The notes under the pieces were generated by a model. It did no database searches. It was not told where the DNA came from and saw only the letters and a list, made by a program, of their open reading frames with translations. 64,000 nt of DNA from Euclidia mi. Its lineage: Eukaryota > Arthropoda > Insecta > Lepidoptera > Erebidae. Below, piece after piece: positions 21,233 to 32,058 of this stretch; positions within the stretch are counted from its first letter, which is position 1, and each line of letters begins with the position of its first letter. The translations under genes were made by a program, and so were the position numbers. Where the stretch lies: the NCBI GenBank assembly GCA_944739405.2, contig OX123191.2:4258830-4322829 (forward strand), in the 5' to 3' direction.

Positions 21233-22619
21233 CATAAAAAAATATTGTGAAAGAAATAATTTCTATTTTCTCTTTCGAACGAGATATATCTCTATCCCGT
21301 ACGAATGCATTAGAATTCCTTTAAGGAATAATTGTACTATAGTAATTTATTCAAGATTGCCATTATGGAATTCTAATAGTCTCGGGACATAAATTATATT
21401 TAATTTGCTCTAGGGGAAGACATAGCTATTGGCTAATGTTGATACGACTCATCTTAATATTCCATTGCTTAAACAAATATAATTAAATCAAAATTATGTA
21501 CCTCACCGTATAATTAGACGTACCGCTCTATTTCGTATCAAAACGTGCCATCCCCTTTATGAAAAAATATCTTCAAACTTAATTAAAAGGTGCCACTTCA
21601 CAAAACTTATGCACCCTTAAATCAAACACATTGAGAATCGAAACAACCTGTACAATGCACCCTGTACCCTATACCCCGCGTAATGGATGCACCGGATCAT
21701 GGACACTCGAACAATGAGCAATCAATGGCTAAATTAAACAACTGCCTTCATGTACCTTTCCCAAGATGTAGCTATCTATGCTAGAAGTGGCATCAGTGAG
21801 AATATAAATATTTTATTATGCTTGTAATGTCCCAATCAAGACGTGAAAGAGTAAGCCGAAGTAGAGAACATTCCCATGAATCCTAAACTTCACAAACTTT
21901 TATATACCTAAGATACAAAATCGCCAATTAAAATACAAAGTGCCCAAACTTGCAGCAACAATTTCTTGATGACATATTTTGACAAAAGCTATCCCAAATA
22001 GCGCCATCTAGTGTATTTTTGCCAAAAGCTTAAACTATGTTCATGCCAAATTGTTTGCAAAACTTTTAAACTGTTATGCCATAAAAATAACATTGGCCCT
22101 TTTTGAATTATTACAACAAACAATGTATGTAAGGTCTGAACGTTGAGGTATATTGTGATATCGTCATCACGAAAAACTTTCATTTAAGTAATTAACAACA
22201 TTTTTTTTAGTCGGTTTAACTCAATGTGACAGTTATGAAGATGAAAATAATACCTACGCATACTCAACTATATCTGTTTAAAAATATATCCATTTAAGCT
22301 TACATACTTTATTACGTATCTCATCTAGTACCTATATATCCTTAGTCCACTACCCTGCCCCTGTTTACAAAGCGTGAAGATGCTCGGCTGAATGATCGGC
22401 TTATTTCGGCATAGATAATTAAGTGACGTACAAAGGAAATGCACCGACATTACCCTTATTATGATGCTAAATACAAATGACATACGTTTTCATGCGGACG
22501 TAATGCGTATGTTGCGAGTGAGTGCGCATTCAAATTGTAGGTATTATATTTGAATATTAAAGGCTTAATTGGAAGGGTTTGCTTGAGTGTAAAGATTGCT
22601 TGATATATCTTATCGTTAA
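21233..22619. other. Non-coding stretch, no gene seen
   Basis: 1.4 kb of AT-rich DNA with no supported frame, SINE or strong inverted repeat. Confidence 0.45.
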
Positions 22620-23219
22620 TCTATATATTAAAAGAATTTGTGTTTTATAATACGAGGCGGCCAGCCCGTTCTACGCAACCGATTCACATGATTTTTTTTT
22701 TAAATGAAAGCTCTCGCTGAATAGATTTGTCATCAAGCATTAAAAATTACCTAACTTGCACATTCATCAAGTTATATGCAAAAACTGTTTTCTCCCATAC
22801 ATTTTTTACGTTTTCGTAGCCGTAGTCAATGACTTTCTGCTTTTATATATCTGGTTCTCATTGAGGTAGGCGTTTCGTTATAGGCCTAAAACACGCGCTG
22901 AAAAGAGCTCTTTCATTTGATGGTATGTTCATTTAAATTGGGTAAGTTTGAAGGAAGATAGGTGTGGACATTGAACTTATTTTTCAATATTTTCCTATAA
23001 ATTTCTTAAGATTCCATTGCTTTCTCTCTACATGGACGGTTCTAAATTCAAAAATATTTTTATGGCATCTAATAAGTTCCTTGCGGTAACTGCCAGGAAA
23101 AAACGTAATGCCTCCTTAAGGTGATTGTGTTTTTAAATTACGGACTTTATTCGGGCATCTTAATTTCTTTTTATGTGGAACTTATTACAGCGGTTCATCG
23201 TATATTGTCACATAATTAT

Positions 23220-23530
23220 ATTATTACAAGTGGTAGTTATGGTAGAAATTGTAGCTTTGGTAAGAATATTAGTTTTGAGAGAAAAGGTAGGTACTTTTGA
23301 CAGCTCCGGCGGTTGTGGTAGAAATGGTAGTTTAAAAAAAATGGTAGATGTGATAGTGTCAGTACGAACAGTAGTTTTGATAGGAATAGTAGGTATTTTC
23401 GGTAGGATTAGTAGTTTTGGTTGAAATGGTATTCTTGGCATATATGTATTGTAGTTTTGGTAGCAAGGTTACTTACGATTGCTACCAAAGCTACCATTCC
23501 TACCAACACTACAATTTCGACCAAAACTAT
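23220..23530. repeat. GTAGTTTTGGTAG minisatellite with inverted half
   Basis: Degenerate copies of GGTAGAAATGGTAGTTTTGG run left to right to about 23,470. CTACCAAAGCTACCATTCCT and ACTACAATTTCGACCAAAAC then continue in the opposite sense. The arms face each other across TTACTTACGATT, so a large hairpin is possible. Confidence 0.75.
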
Positions 23531-23797
23531 TAAACGTCATTATTACATTTCTAAATTATGATGGATTAATCACACCCATACACAAAACAAAATAAATCGT
23601 GCTTCTCACAGAAATATTTAGCTGGATAACAAATAAAACCTTTTTTCTTACTTATAAAAATAAGTTGTTTCTCTATATTTTTAATTTTGTTAGTAAAATA
23701 TTGACAGGTAAAGAAAAAAGTGAAGTTAGCGTAAGTTAGTTACTTAAGTTTCTGATTTAATAACGTATTTTTGTGAGTAGTTGTGTTTTCAATTATA

Positions 23798-24558
23798 ATG
23801 ATGGTTCTTGGAAGGAAATTGAAAAATGCTCAGAGAAAGTTTGAACAAAGAATCTTGGTAAATGACGGCCCTGTTGGAGATTAGTTACCGGATCCTCTTA
23901 CTGCTAAAAAATACGGTCGGGAACGGGTTCACATTTGATTAATTCTACCATCAACAATTTTCAAGTGATTTCCATTCTTGGTGACGGTAATTGCTTATTC
24001 CGCGCAATTTCTTATTGTTTATATGGAAGTGAGAATAAACATTATGAAATTCGTTTGGCCACTGTTGATAACATTGTCAATAAGTAATATACATCCCATA
24101 ATTATATAGTAATTTCATTGTTGGTGACGAAGCATATTATGGCCAGACCATTTCAAATGCAATAGATTACAACGTGTGATGGGTGCCAATGGACAGTACG
24201 CAGGGCATGTTTAACTTCAGAGTGTAAGTGAGCTTCAGAGTGTAACTCTAAATTGACACTCGGAATATAGAGTGTCAATTCAGAGTTCACCTGGAAAACA
24301 GTAATACGATTACTAATTATGGTAGGTACTGGCGAAATAGTTCATACCTTGCTATTTTCTGGGCACCTGGACGAAGGACATTACAGTGTCCTAATGGAAA
24401 GAATGGTAGGGCAGCACAGTCATATTGAAGAACTTTCTTTCGTCAATGTTCAGTTATACATATTAAATATTATATCCCTATTGCGCGGCAAACCATTAAG
24501 TAATGCCAAGGTCGAAATTTCACGATACCTAAGATGCAACGCAAAGCCAATGTTGTGA
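23798..24558 (+). pseudogene. OTU-domain cysteine protease-like gene, broken
   Basis: Two ATGs at 23,798 and 23,801 open a basic frame (MMVLGRKLKNAQRKFEQRIL) that stops near 23,883. The OTU N-terminal block FQVISILGDGNCLFRAISYC is intact at about 23,956-24,015, with Asp at 23,983-23,985 and Cys at 23,992-23,994. It runs to a stop near 24,088. The middle is scrambled. The C-terminal frame 24,319-24,558 carries FSGHLDEGHYSVL, whose His (24,379-24,381) is the expected catalytic partner. All three catalytic positions are visible, but at least two frameshifts and stops separate them. OTU proteases cleave ubiquitin linkages; their role in Helitrons is unknown. Confidence 0.7.
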
Positions 24559-24707
24559 GAAAATAAGTTTTGTGATATATACATTTTTGGTAAGAATATC
24601 ATCTTTTTACTTATTAGATAAGGCTACAATGATTCATCATAACTATATGTGGGTAAGAGCTTTTTTATAATATTAAAATATGCTGTGGAGCAGCACGGAT
24701 CCTCTAG

Positions 24708-24897
24708 TATCCTTTAAAATCGGTATAAAATTTGGGAACTACTGCTAAACCTAGCTATACACACTTGTACAGATAGCTAGATAAGATAGGATAATGAGGA
24801 TAAAGGTGGGACTTGCCCCAAAAATACTTAAAATTATTACAAAGAAGTTTAAAGACATCTGCATTCCCCTTTTTCTAAAAAACATATCATCCTCATA
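24708..24897. other. Short non-coding interval
   Basis: No feature is supported between the Helitron end and the RTE tail fragment. Confidence 0.4.
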
Positions 24898-24955
24898 TTA
24901 ACCGAAAGACTTCCACTGCTGAACATAGGCCTCTCCCAAGGTCCTCCACAAACAT
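24898..24955 (-). mobile_element. RTE 3'-end fragment
   Basis: The minus-strand frame ends WRTLGEAYVQQWKSFG and a stop, the C-terminus of the RTE ORF. Only about 58 bp are present, so it is a strongly 5'-truncated insertion. Confidence 0.8.
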
Positions 24956-25164
24956 AGAAACAAGATATTAGTCAATTTTAAATTGTACTTGTTTGAATAT
25001 TTTAAAGGAGAACCCGTTCCGTTTCTTATCAAATTGTGCTGCCTCGACCTACTCTGCCATGCCCCTAAACTCAGTATCGTTGCAAATGTACTTTTTACAA
25101 ATACTCCTGTATTTGAAATTAAATTCTGAATTAAAATTATAACTGCTACGCAAAAGTTCCTACA

Positions 25165-25365
25165 AACCACAGAGTTTTCGAAGATAAGTGCGTTTTAAAT
25201 TTCTTATTATCACTTGCTAAACGGTGATTGACATCTTGAGGAAACATGCAAGTCTGAGTGTTGCATATAATATTCTCGAAAAAAATGCGAAGTTTAGCAG
25301 CACATAATTGGCCAGCGTGGTGGATAATAAGTCTATCTCCTCTCATAGCGAGAAGAGTCTCGTAC
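25165..25365 (+). mobile_element. SINE family B, 3' part
   Basis: TAAACGGTGATTGACATCTTGAGG and AACATGCAAGTCTGAG, then TTGGCCAGCGTGGTGGATAA, match the complement of the 18.7-18.9 kb copy. The tRNA-like head is missing. Confidence 0.6.
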
Positions 25366-25457
25366 CCGTGTGGGAAAATTTATTAAGAGGGTTGATGATG
25401 ATATTATTTTAAATAAAGTTTATATAAGCCGTGTGGTTGATGGCATAGAATACAAGT

Positions 25458-25560
25458 GTCACCACCCCCTATCTTCCCGTGGGTGTCGTAAGAGGCGACT
25501 AAGAGATAACACGATGCAAATACCATCTTTGCGTAGAGACGGAAAACTCGACATCAAACC
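25458..25560 (+). mobile_element. SINE-like family C, 5' part
   Basis: GTCACCACCCCCTATCTTCC, CGTGGGTGTCGTAAGAGGCG and GACGGAAAACTCGACATCAA match the 5' half of family C. It joins directly to the SINE A head at 25,563, so this may be a composite. Confidence 0.6.
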
Positions 25561-25562
25561 CT

Positions 25563-25831
25563 ATGCGACTGCCTCGTTGGTCTCGCGGCATAAATGTGCG
25601 CGTGGGATCGGGAGGTCCCGGGTTCGATTCCTGGGTCGGGCAGTGTTATTGGGTTTTTCTGACACGAAATTCTCAGTAGCAGCACGGAGTCTAGAAATGT
25701 GCCCGGTACGGCAATAGGCTCGCCCCTTATTACGTGGGACGAAAGTATGTCTGGCGAAAAGTGGGTGTAGAAATACACCTCTGCCTACCTCTTCGGGGTT
25801 ATAGGCGTGAGACTATGTATGTATGTATATA
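25563..25831 (+). mobile_element. tRNA-derived SINE family A, full length
   Basis: The head CTCGTTGGTCTCGCGGCATA holds the A box, and an exact B box GGTTCGATTCC lies at 25,621-25,631. The full family body follows (GCACGGAGTCTAGAAATGTG, CGGCAATAGGCTCGCCCCTT, CACCTCTGCCTACCTCTTCG), ending in a (TATG)n tail. This is the clearest copy, and it defines sense orientation and boundaries for the family. Confidence 0.9.
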
Positions 25832-25991
25832 GATTATTATGTTATACTTCAGTTTGACAAGCTACAGATACAATTGAGCAATAACAGTAGAACTAATATA
25901 GAATTTATGTTTTGACCTAACTCAAGCTTTGATTAAGTTATTGTTCAACGTTGTCAGTTTGATCAGTCGTTAAATATCTCTGTAATCATAA

Positions 25992-26030
25992 ATAAATGGT
26001 CGGTCCCGAGGTACGCGGGTCCGACCATTT
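25992..26030. repeat. Inverted repeat around ATGGTCGG
   Basis: AAATGGTCGG and CCGACCATTT face each other about 18 bases apart. A CCGAG(G)GTCGCG echo follows at 26,052. Confidence 0.6.
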
Positions 26031-26077
26031 ATAGGTATTTATTTTTAGGTCCGAGGGTCGCGTTAGCATTCTACCCT

Positions 26078-26387
26078 CCCAGATAACAATGTAAACTTGC
26101 CAAACTTGGAGCAAGTTTAAATCAAACTTGCTAGTTCCACTGTGACAAACTTGCATGAAGTTGGTTTTTCAAAGGATTGGGATGACGACGAGCACAGGTT
26201 GGTGGTCGGGCGACCTCCTAGATACAGCAGGTGGTGCTCGACGACCAGCTGTTGTCGGACCACCAACCTGTACTCGTCGTCATCCAAATCCTTTGGAAAA
26301 CAAACTTCATGCAAGTTTGATGCAAGTTTGTCACAGTAAAACTAGGAAGTTTGATCTAAACTAAGTGCAAGTTTGTTGTTTTCTGGG
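26078..26387. mobile_element. 310-bp foldback element, nearly wholly palindromic
   Basis: The ends CCCAGATAACAATGTAAACTTG (left) and the complement of the right end, CCCAGAAAACAACAAACTTG, match. The arms keep pairing inwards (CAAACTTGCATGAAGTT, AAAGGATTGGGATGACGACG, CAGGTTGGTGGTC) for about 140 bases each, leaving a small centre near GCAGGTGGTGCTC. AACTTG recurs within each arm. No coding capacity is present. I cannot assign a superfamily because the target duplication is unclear. Confidence 0.75.
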
Positions 26388-28137
26388 CTGGCACTCTGAC
26401 GAATAGCCCGAATTTCACAACTTCCTTGGCGGCGGATAAAGGTGTTGCTGAAGGTGGTGCTCCGCCGCCAAAACACCCGCAGAGGATAGGGGGGACGGCA
26501 ACCTGACAACACCGCATCTTCTCTTCTTCTCCGGTTTGACAGAATAATTTTGTACAGGTCGGCTTGTTACACACAAAATACTGTCAATAGAAGGCTACAC
26601 CACAACCTCAATTCAATACACAGTAAAAAAATCAACAAGTCGATAATACCCATACCCTTAAGGTCCAATAGAGGCCGTCAACTCGATCACAAAGCTGACG
26701 TCGATAGCTGTTTCGATATTTTCGCGATGTACCGAACGTTCGAGTGTAGTTTCTTTAAGTTTACGATGTATTTCTACTGCTCACTCGTAAACCGAATCCT
26801 CAAAGGAAACTAACAAACGGATGGTTGTGTATCACTTAAACTTTGGACTTTAGGCTTAGCGGTTGTTGAAAAAATTTGTGTATATATAAAAAGTGTATTG
26901 AACTGTTAGTGCCTGTCATATATTCTGACTGGGTAAAAGGCAATGTTTTGCGGATTAAATATTGCTAAAGTTCTCAATTTTCAATTGCAAACTTTTATTT
27001 TATAGTTATCGGTTGGATTGAGCAGGGCTCATTGTAGTTCTAAGTTTAGTTCCAATCTTATCTGTGTGAGTGCTATTCATTTTAATTTGCACGTTTCTCG
27101 TCAGCGGTCAACTTCAAGTTTGACGCCAACCCAACACTTTACGACTTTACTCAAACAGCTTAATCAAAGGATATTTTCCAAGTTCACAGTCTTCGCATCT
27201 GTATTAAACAACAATAAGTTACATGAACGTAAGTCGAGCAAAGACGTTCAGTGTTCTCCTGCGCACGAGTATAAAATAAATGCCATAAAACTTATATTAA
27301 CTGGTTCCCCCACATGTTCGTATAAAACTAAAATGCTTACTGGCAAATTGTAACGATGTTTAAGCCTGTTGGACGGCACGGACCTTAATAGCAAGTTTTA
27401 TTTAGCTTTGTAATGGTACCGGCGTTTGCATGGTTAATCGGACTGTTGTAAAAGGAAGTGACTAAATTATTTGCTATTTCTTCATTTTGTACGTCTGTCA
27501 TGACGTTTGTGCATAACTTTTTGATAAGCGGTTTAAGAATAAGTTAACAATGAAAGTCGAATTCTAAATTCGTCACATTTTAATTTAGCAGGTTAATATG
27601 CCAGTCAATTCAATTATTTTAGACATTATGTCATTCGTAAAATATACCAATTACAATTTACAACTCATCTCATAATTGAATATCTATCGTTATGTCCGAT
27701 GGAAGCTTAGCTTTTAGGTCTTTAGGGTTAACCTGGACAGCAAAAGTTCAACAAAACCTAACTTGTAAATAGAATGATACAAAATATTACAACAAAAGTA
27801 ATGTACGCTGTAAAATTAAAAACATAATTGACTTATTTACTAAAGTGTTTAGTAATATTTTTCCTGTTATCAGAATTTCCTGACAGAGGGCAATAACGTT
27901 AATTTACGGCAGGCAAACTGCGGCATATAATTGTTCGTGTTGGCTTTTTATGCTAAAACAAGTCAATTTCCGCACCCTTTGTTTTAAGCCTTTCATTTTG
28001 ATTTAGTGGATACGTGATGGTGTTGCTAGTTATAAATTTTAGCTTAAGATTAGTCATGTTGGTTAATTTTGTCTTTGGGTAATACAAAACAACAAATAGG
28101 TAAGTATAAAATTAAAATTATTTTAAAGTATTATTTA
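26388..28137. other. Non-coding stretch with one GC-rich hairpin
   Basis: TTGGCGGCGG (26,426-26,435) pairs with CCGCCGCCAA (26,462-26,471). The frame 27,018-27,353 (111 codons) has no family resemblance and is not called. Otherwise nothing is seen. Confidence 0.45.
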
Positions 28138-28203
28138 AGGCAGCGATAGCCTAGTGCGGAGACCGACAGACTACTACGCAGAGGGTCCGGGTTCGAATAT
28201 TGT
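28138..28203 (+). mobile_element. SINE family B, head only
   Basis: GGCAGCGATAGCCTAGTGCG (A box) and GGTCCGGGTTCGAATATTG (B box) show an SINE B head of about 66 bp cut off immediately after the B box. Confidence 0.65.
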
Positions 28204-28368
28204 TTTACTAGGAGATCTTATTCTATAAATAATGCACAAAGAAGTAATAATAGACATACTTAGGACTGAAATAAATTCTATGAGCAAAAAAGAGTCCATA
28301 AAACAAAGTATCTCACAACTAAATCAAAATAAAATTCCAGCCACGCCTAGCGCTTGCTACTACTTTTA

Positions 28369-28543
28369 GGGCCGATTTTTCAATCGTCAGTTAAAAGATA
28401 ACAAAACAATAAAATATCACACTTACAAAATAAAAAACTCGGTCGTGGATAAAGTAGATCAATTATGTTACGTACTTTTCAATTTAGCCCGGTTACAGTT
28501 TAACTGTCAAGTAAATTTTAACTGACGATTGAAAAATCAACCC
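28369..28543. mobile_element. PIF/Harbinger-like MITE (175 bp)
   Basis: A 28-bp terminal inverted repeat starts GGGCCGATTTTTCAATCGTC. The right arm differs at two bases (GGGTT). TTA flanks both sides (28,366-28,368 and 28,544-28,546), the 3-bp TTA-type target duplication of PIF/Harbinger elements. It has no coding capacity. This head sequence is a recurrent lepidopteran repeat. Confidence 0.7.
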
Positions 28544-28546
28544 TTA

Positions 28547-30320
28547 AACAAGGAAAAACTTAACTAGTCAGTCAGCCAATACAGTTAGAAAAAACATTTA
28601 TCATTTCACGCATATAGCCAGTAAATACAAGCAGTGAGTTATTATCAGTAATGCTGGCTAAATGTTCGCGCTTCTTCTTTATGATTCGAACTCACGCACA
28701 TGTGGGTATAGAGTAGATAAAATGGTGCCGATGGGGTGTTTTTATATTTTAATGGTTAAATTCATATCTCAATATTATGTAGTTCTATTTACGATGAATC
28801 TCTGTGAGTGGCGATAGAAGTAACAGAAAAACATACCTTAATATGAAATATAATAAGCTAATCTGCTGACAACTTGCTAAGCAGTTTGACTTAAACATTT
28901 TTAATAGCAACTGATTCTCAAAATGGGATTTATTAAAAAGTACACGAAGATAGAGCTCAAGCAATCGTGTTCGTCACAAAAAAATTGTCGATTAAAACGA
29001 TAACCCCCTGCTTATAAGTCAGTGTCACTAACCACTAAAACAACTGTTCATTCATCGATTTTCTGGTGAAGCAAGTTGTCTCCATCCGAGTCAAGATCCT
29101 CTGACCTCACTATGTAATCATGCTTGGACCACCTTGGATCGCGTTCTGAACGTTTTTGATTAATATTTGTAAATATAAATCGAGCGTGCAACTTTAATGG
29201 AGTGATTCAGGATCTTTAGTCATTATTTATATAATAGTAGTTCCTACGGTATCCATTAGGTGTCGCTAGTAACTGTATTTTCATCACTGTACGATAGATG
29301 CCACTAGCGTTACAGCTATTGCTCCACTTTTAATAAACTAAGCGAAAATTGTATAATTTGTCATTTAAACCTCGAATTCCTAGCAATGATAGATGATACT
29401 ATTCGAAAAATCCACTAAACATCCACTAAACATCCACTAAACATCCACAAACAGAATTTATCTTCGAGCTAATAGTTAAGCTCACCAACCAAATTCTACA
29501 CTTTCAAAAAAGTATATGCCCCGGTTGCAGAACATGATAAGGCTGTTATCACGAGATAAATTTAAGGGCTTAAAAAGTCACCGCCGTATTAATGTCAGTC
29601 ATTTTCATAGCAATAAAATAGTTCCACGCGTATCAGCTCAGAATAAACAATTTTTCGGGATTATACCCTTTTGTTTCAATACGAACGAGAAAATTATGCA
29701 AAATATCTTTATCTGCTGCAGTTCGAGTCCCATTAGGGGTGAAAACAAATCCTAAAAAGTACAGTCGTGGATTTCTTTGTCAGCATTTTAGTATAGGCTT
29801 TTATTGAGCGAATTGTGCTTTGGGAATAGAGCTTAGACTACTTATTATACAATTTGATGATCACGGGGAAAACAACCATGTTGTATAATATGAATATACT
29901 TAATACTAATAAGGCGTTAAGTTTCTATGGGATTGCTCAGAAAACGGGTGTGATGTAACATTTTCAGAATTCATTTCTGCATGTGCGGTATTTGATTCTC
30001 TCATAACTTCTAAATGCGTAAATATGGATTACGTAAAAAATCCTAACTTTTTGTGAGTGACAAAGAATATAAGTTGGAACTGTGTTTGAAGTCGTATGTT
30101 TTAATTAAGTACATGAAGTTTTCTTCTTCCACCATTGTCGTATACCCGTAGTCTAGTAGGCTTTGAAATGCATTTGGGGCTAACAGTTCAGTACCCAATC
30201 GCCAAAAGGTTAAAAAGACGAGTAAATAGTTCTATACTCGTATAGAGTATAAATTGTCCGACTCATTTCATCAACTATACATTGCATTTAAAATATTATG
30301 TATATCAATATAATACGATA
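28547..30320. other. Non-coding stretch, no gene seen
   Basis: It contains a short tandem repeat (29,411-29,453) and no other supported feature. The frame 29,516-29,755 shows no family signal. Confidence 0.45.
29411..29453. repeat. 11-bp tandem repeat, four units
   Basis: TCCACTAAACA occurs three times exactly, then as a shortened TCCACAAACA. Confidence 0.9.
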
Positions 30321-30602
30321 GACTACGAAATGGAAGTGCATAGATGACGCACTTCGACAAAGTCAAGTGACGTTCGCTAGAGTTGAAGAGGGGGGATGAC
30401 GGTTGACGTTCAACGGAGCAACGACAACTATCACTTCTCTTGGAGACTCCGAGCGGGCAACAAGTACCTAGAAACTGTCACTCGTTTCGTGTTCAGTAAT
30501 GCAAAATAGTTATAGTCAGTTTTGTTAAATTTGATTTGGTGTGAACTTATACAAACTGTGATGTGAAATGTTGATACCGGCCAAGAAATAAGCAACCCGC
30601 CG
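30321..30602 (+). repeat. Left 282-bp direct repeat (candidate LTR)
   Basis: Runs from GACTACGAAATGG to AACCCGCCGA. Similarity may start a few bases earlier (ACGAT). A purine tract, GAAGAGGGGGGA, at about 30,384-30,395 lies inside the repeat and is followed by TGACGG. The true LTR start could therefore be 30,396, with the upstream 75 bases being internal sequence. Confidence 0.75.
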
Positions 30603-30619
30603 AAATCAGAAGTGGCATC

Positions 30620-30709
30620 ATGGACCAGCGCGACCACAAGGCGCGAGGGAGGGCGACTGCTAACACTGCTATGTTGGTGAATCAGCTGAGCTGCCAACCG
30701 CAACAGTGG
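30620..30709 (+). CDS. Short frame at gag position
   Basis: An ATG at 30,620 opens 30 codons (MDQRDHKARGRATANTAM..., ending QPQQW) before TGA. It lies right after the candidate primer-binding site, where gag would start. The stop overlaps a good splice donor (CAGTG|GTGAGC), so a spliced first exon is conceivable. This is weakly supported. Confidence 0.2.
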
Positions 30710-31635
30710 TGAGCGTATTTTGTCTGATTTTTTTTTGTTGGTACTACCAATTTTGTTTAGTGGCGGTAGAAGTAAAATATTACGTGTTTAACCTTGGAAA
30801 TTTCATAATCGTTGTGGTGATATCGCCATCACATCGTACCGGGTGTTTTAGGTTCGATTCCTACACAAGACAGTGAGTTGTGGAACCGTTTGACTATTAC
30901 GGTGTCGTGGTTCTTATGGCATGATCTCGTGAATAATCTTCTTTTTAATGGCTTAAAGAAGGACAAAAAAAATGTGGGTAGTAATGATTTAATTGTGACC
31001 TTTGCCATATTTTAAGTAAGCGAATGGTTGTCTAACTACCAAAGTAATCTAGCTATAGCGTAGATAGCGAACGGAGGTTTTGAGTTTGATACGCCAGTTA
31101 AAAAGAAAGCGATTATTTTATTTCTTCATGCGAGGGTAGCTCACACTAACGAACCTTGTGATCATATTATGCTTGCTTGCAAATAGATTATCTTGTCTCG
31201 GTCTTACTTTATGGACTGTAATAGTGACGAGAGTGAGCGTACAGACCGACTTGCATTATTCCAAGCAAGTGAGTTTGAGTGAAACGTGCTAGTTATTGTT
31301 GTAGTGCAGTTCTAATATTGGTTTTAGAAACAACACCCAGCTTGGTTGGTTTTCTGCTAAATCTAGAACAATAACTCCGGTCTAGACTGTCCTTCGCAGG
31401 GCAGCGGCGCTAAAGTTGGTAAACTAATCGAATCGTACATACTAAGTTCATAGTGTAAGACTGTGCGGAGCAATTGCTTCTGACTGTTCTGATTTTGGGT
31501 AGAACAGTTTGTAGCTTTTATTTCTTAAATAGACGTTTGAACCGCAGTGCTATCTAGACGAGTGCGGTTGGTTGCTTAGTGTAACCTGACCATAGTCAAA
31601 ATATATTACTTGTCAGGTACGGTACGCTTGCTGGT

Positions 31636-32058
31636 TTGGTACGCGACGACGGGAAGAGACCTGACGGTATGTCACTGTTGCCATGGAAAATGGGTAGGCC
31701 TTTGGTGTGGGACGCTACCTGCGTAGACACCCTCGCGTCATCCCATGTTCCAAGCTCGGGAGGTCATGCTGGCGCTGCTGCTGCATCTGCGGAAACCCTC
31801 AAACGGCGCAAATACAGTAATCTAGTAGCTAATTACGTATTTGAGCCGTTTGGGGTGGAAACGCTAGGCTCATGGGGTCCGAGCGCTCGTTCTCTATACC
31901 GAGAAATATCTAAACGGTTAGTCGACGTCTCACGTGACCAGAAGGCTAGTTTATTCTTTGCTCAGAGAATCAGCATTGCCATCCAGCGTGGCAATGCTGC
32001 CAGCCTTCTGGGCACGTTACCCGATGATATTGATGCGGAGGCATTCTACGACGCCTAA
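31636..32058 (+). CDS. RPDG/WDATC module ORF, 140 codons, mobile-element type
   Basis: The frame is intact from about 31,625 to a stop at 32,056, with no ATG at the upstream edge (the first codon taken is TTG). It reads DDGKRPDGMSLLPWKMG, RPLVWDATCVDTLASSH, FEPFGVETLGSWGPSARSLY and AQRISIAIQRGNAASLLGTL. I recognise this as a block widespread in animal genomes next to reverse-transcriptase-like proteins. RPDG followed by WDAT and a downstream QR...QRGNA suggests a PD-(D/E)XK-type nuclease core. The start is missing, and a TTACTTGTCAG just upstream could be a splice acceptor. An ancestral full protein would be longer. Its presence inside the repeat-bounded region is unexplained. Confidence 0.55.
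   Translation: MVRDDGKRPDGMSLLPWKMGRPLVWDATCVDTLASSHVPSSGGHAGAAAASAETLKRRKYSNLVANYVFEPFGVETLGSWGPSARSLYREISKRLVDVSRDQKASLFFAQRISIAIQRGNAASLLGTLPDDIDAEAFYDA

Larger units (their letters stand above)
22620..24707 (+). mobile_element. Helitron carrying an OTU-type gene (2,088 bp)
   Basis: It starts TCTATATATTAAAAG after an A and ends GGATCCTCTAG before a T, with a GCTG-TGGAG-CAGC stem just upstream (24,682-24,694). This matches the Helitron pattern (TC...CTRR, 3' hairpin, insertion between A and T). The interior holds a decayed OTU-protease-like frame and a foldback minisatellite but no Rep or helicase motifs. It is therefore a non-autonomous derivative that has kept an accessory gene found in some animal Helitrons. 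Confidence 0.7.

Noticed and set aside
27018..27353. 111-codon open frame
   Set aside because: No conserved motif or domain pattern. It is surrounded by non-coding DNA and is likely chance.
31636..32058. Host gene reading of the 140-codon ORF
   Set aside because: The block is one I associate with mobile-element proteins, it lies inside a repeat-bounded unit, and no other exon is recognisable. It is kept as a mobile-element-type CDS.
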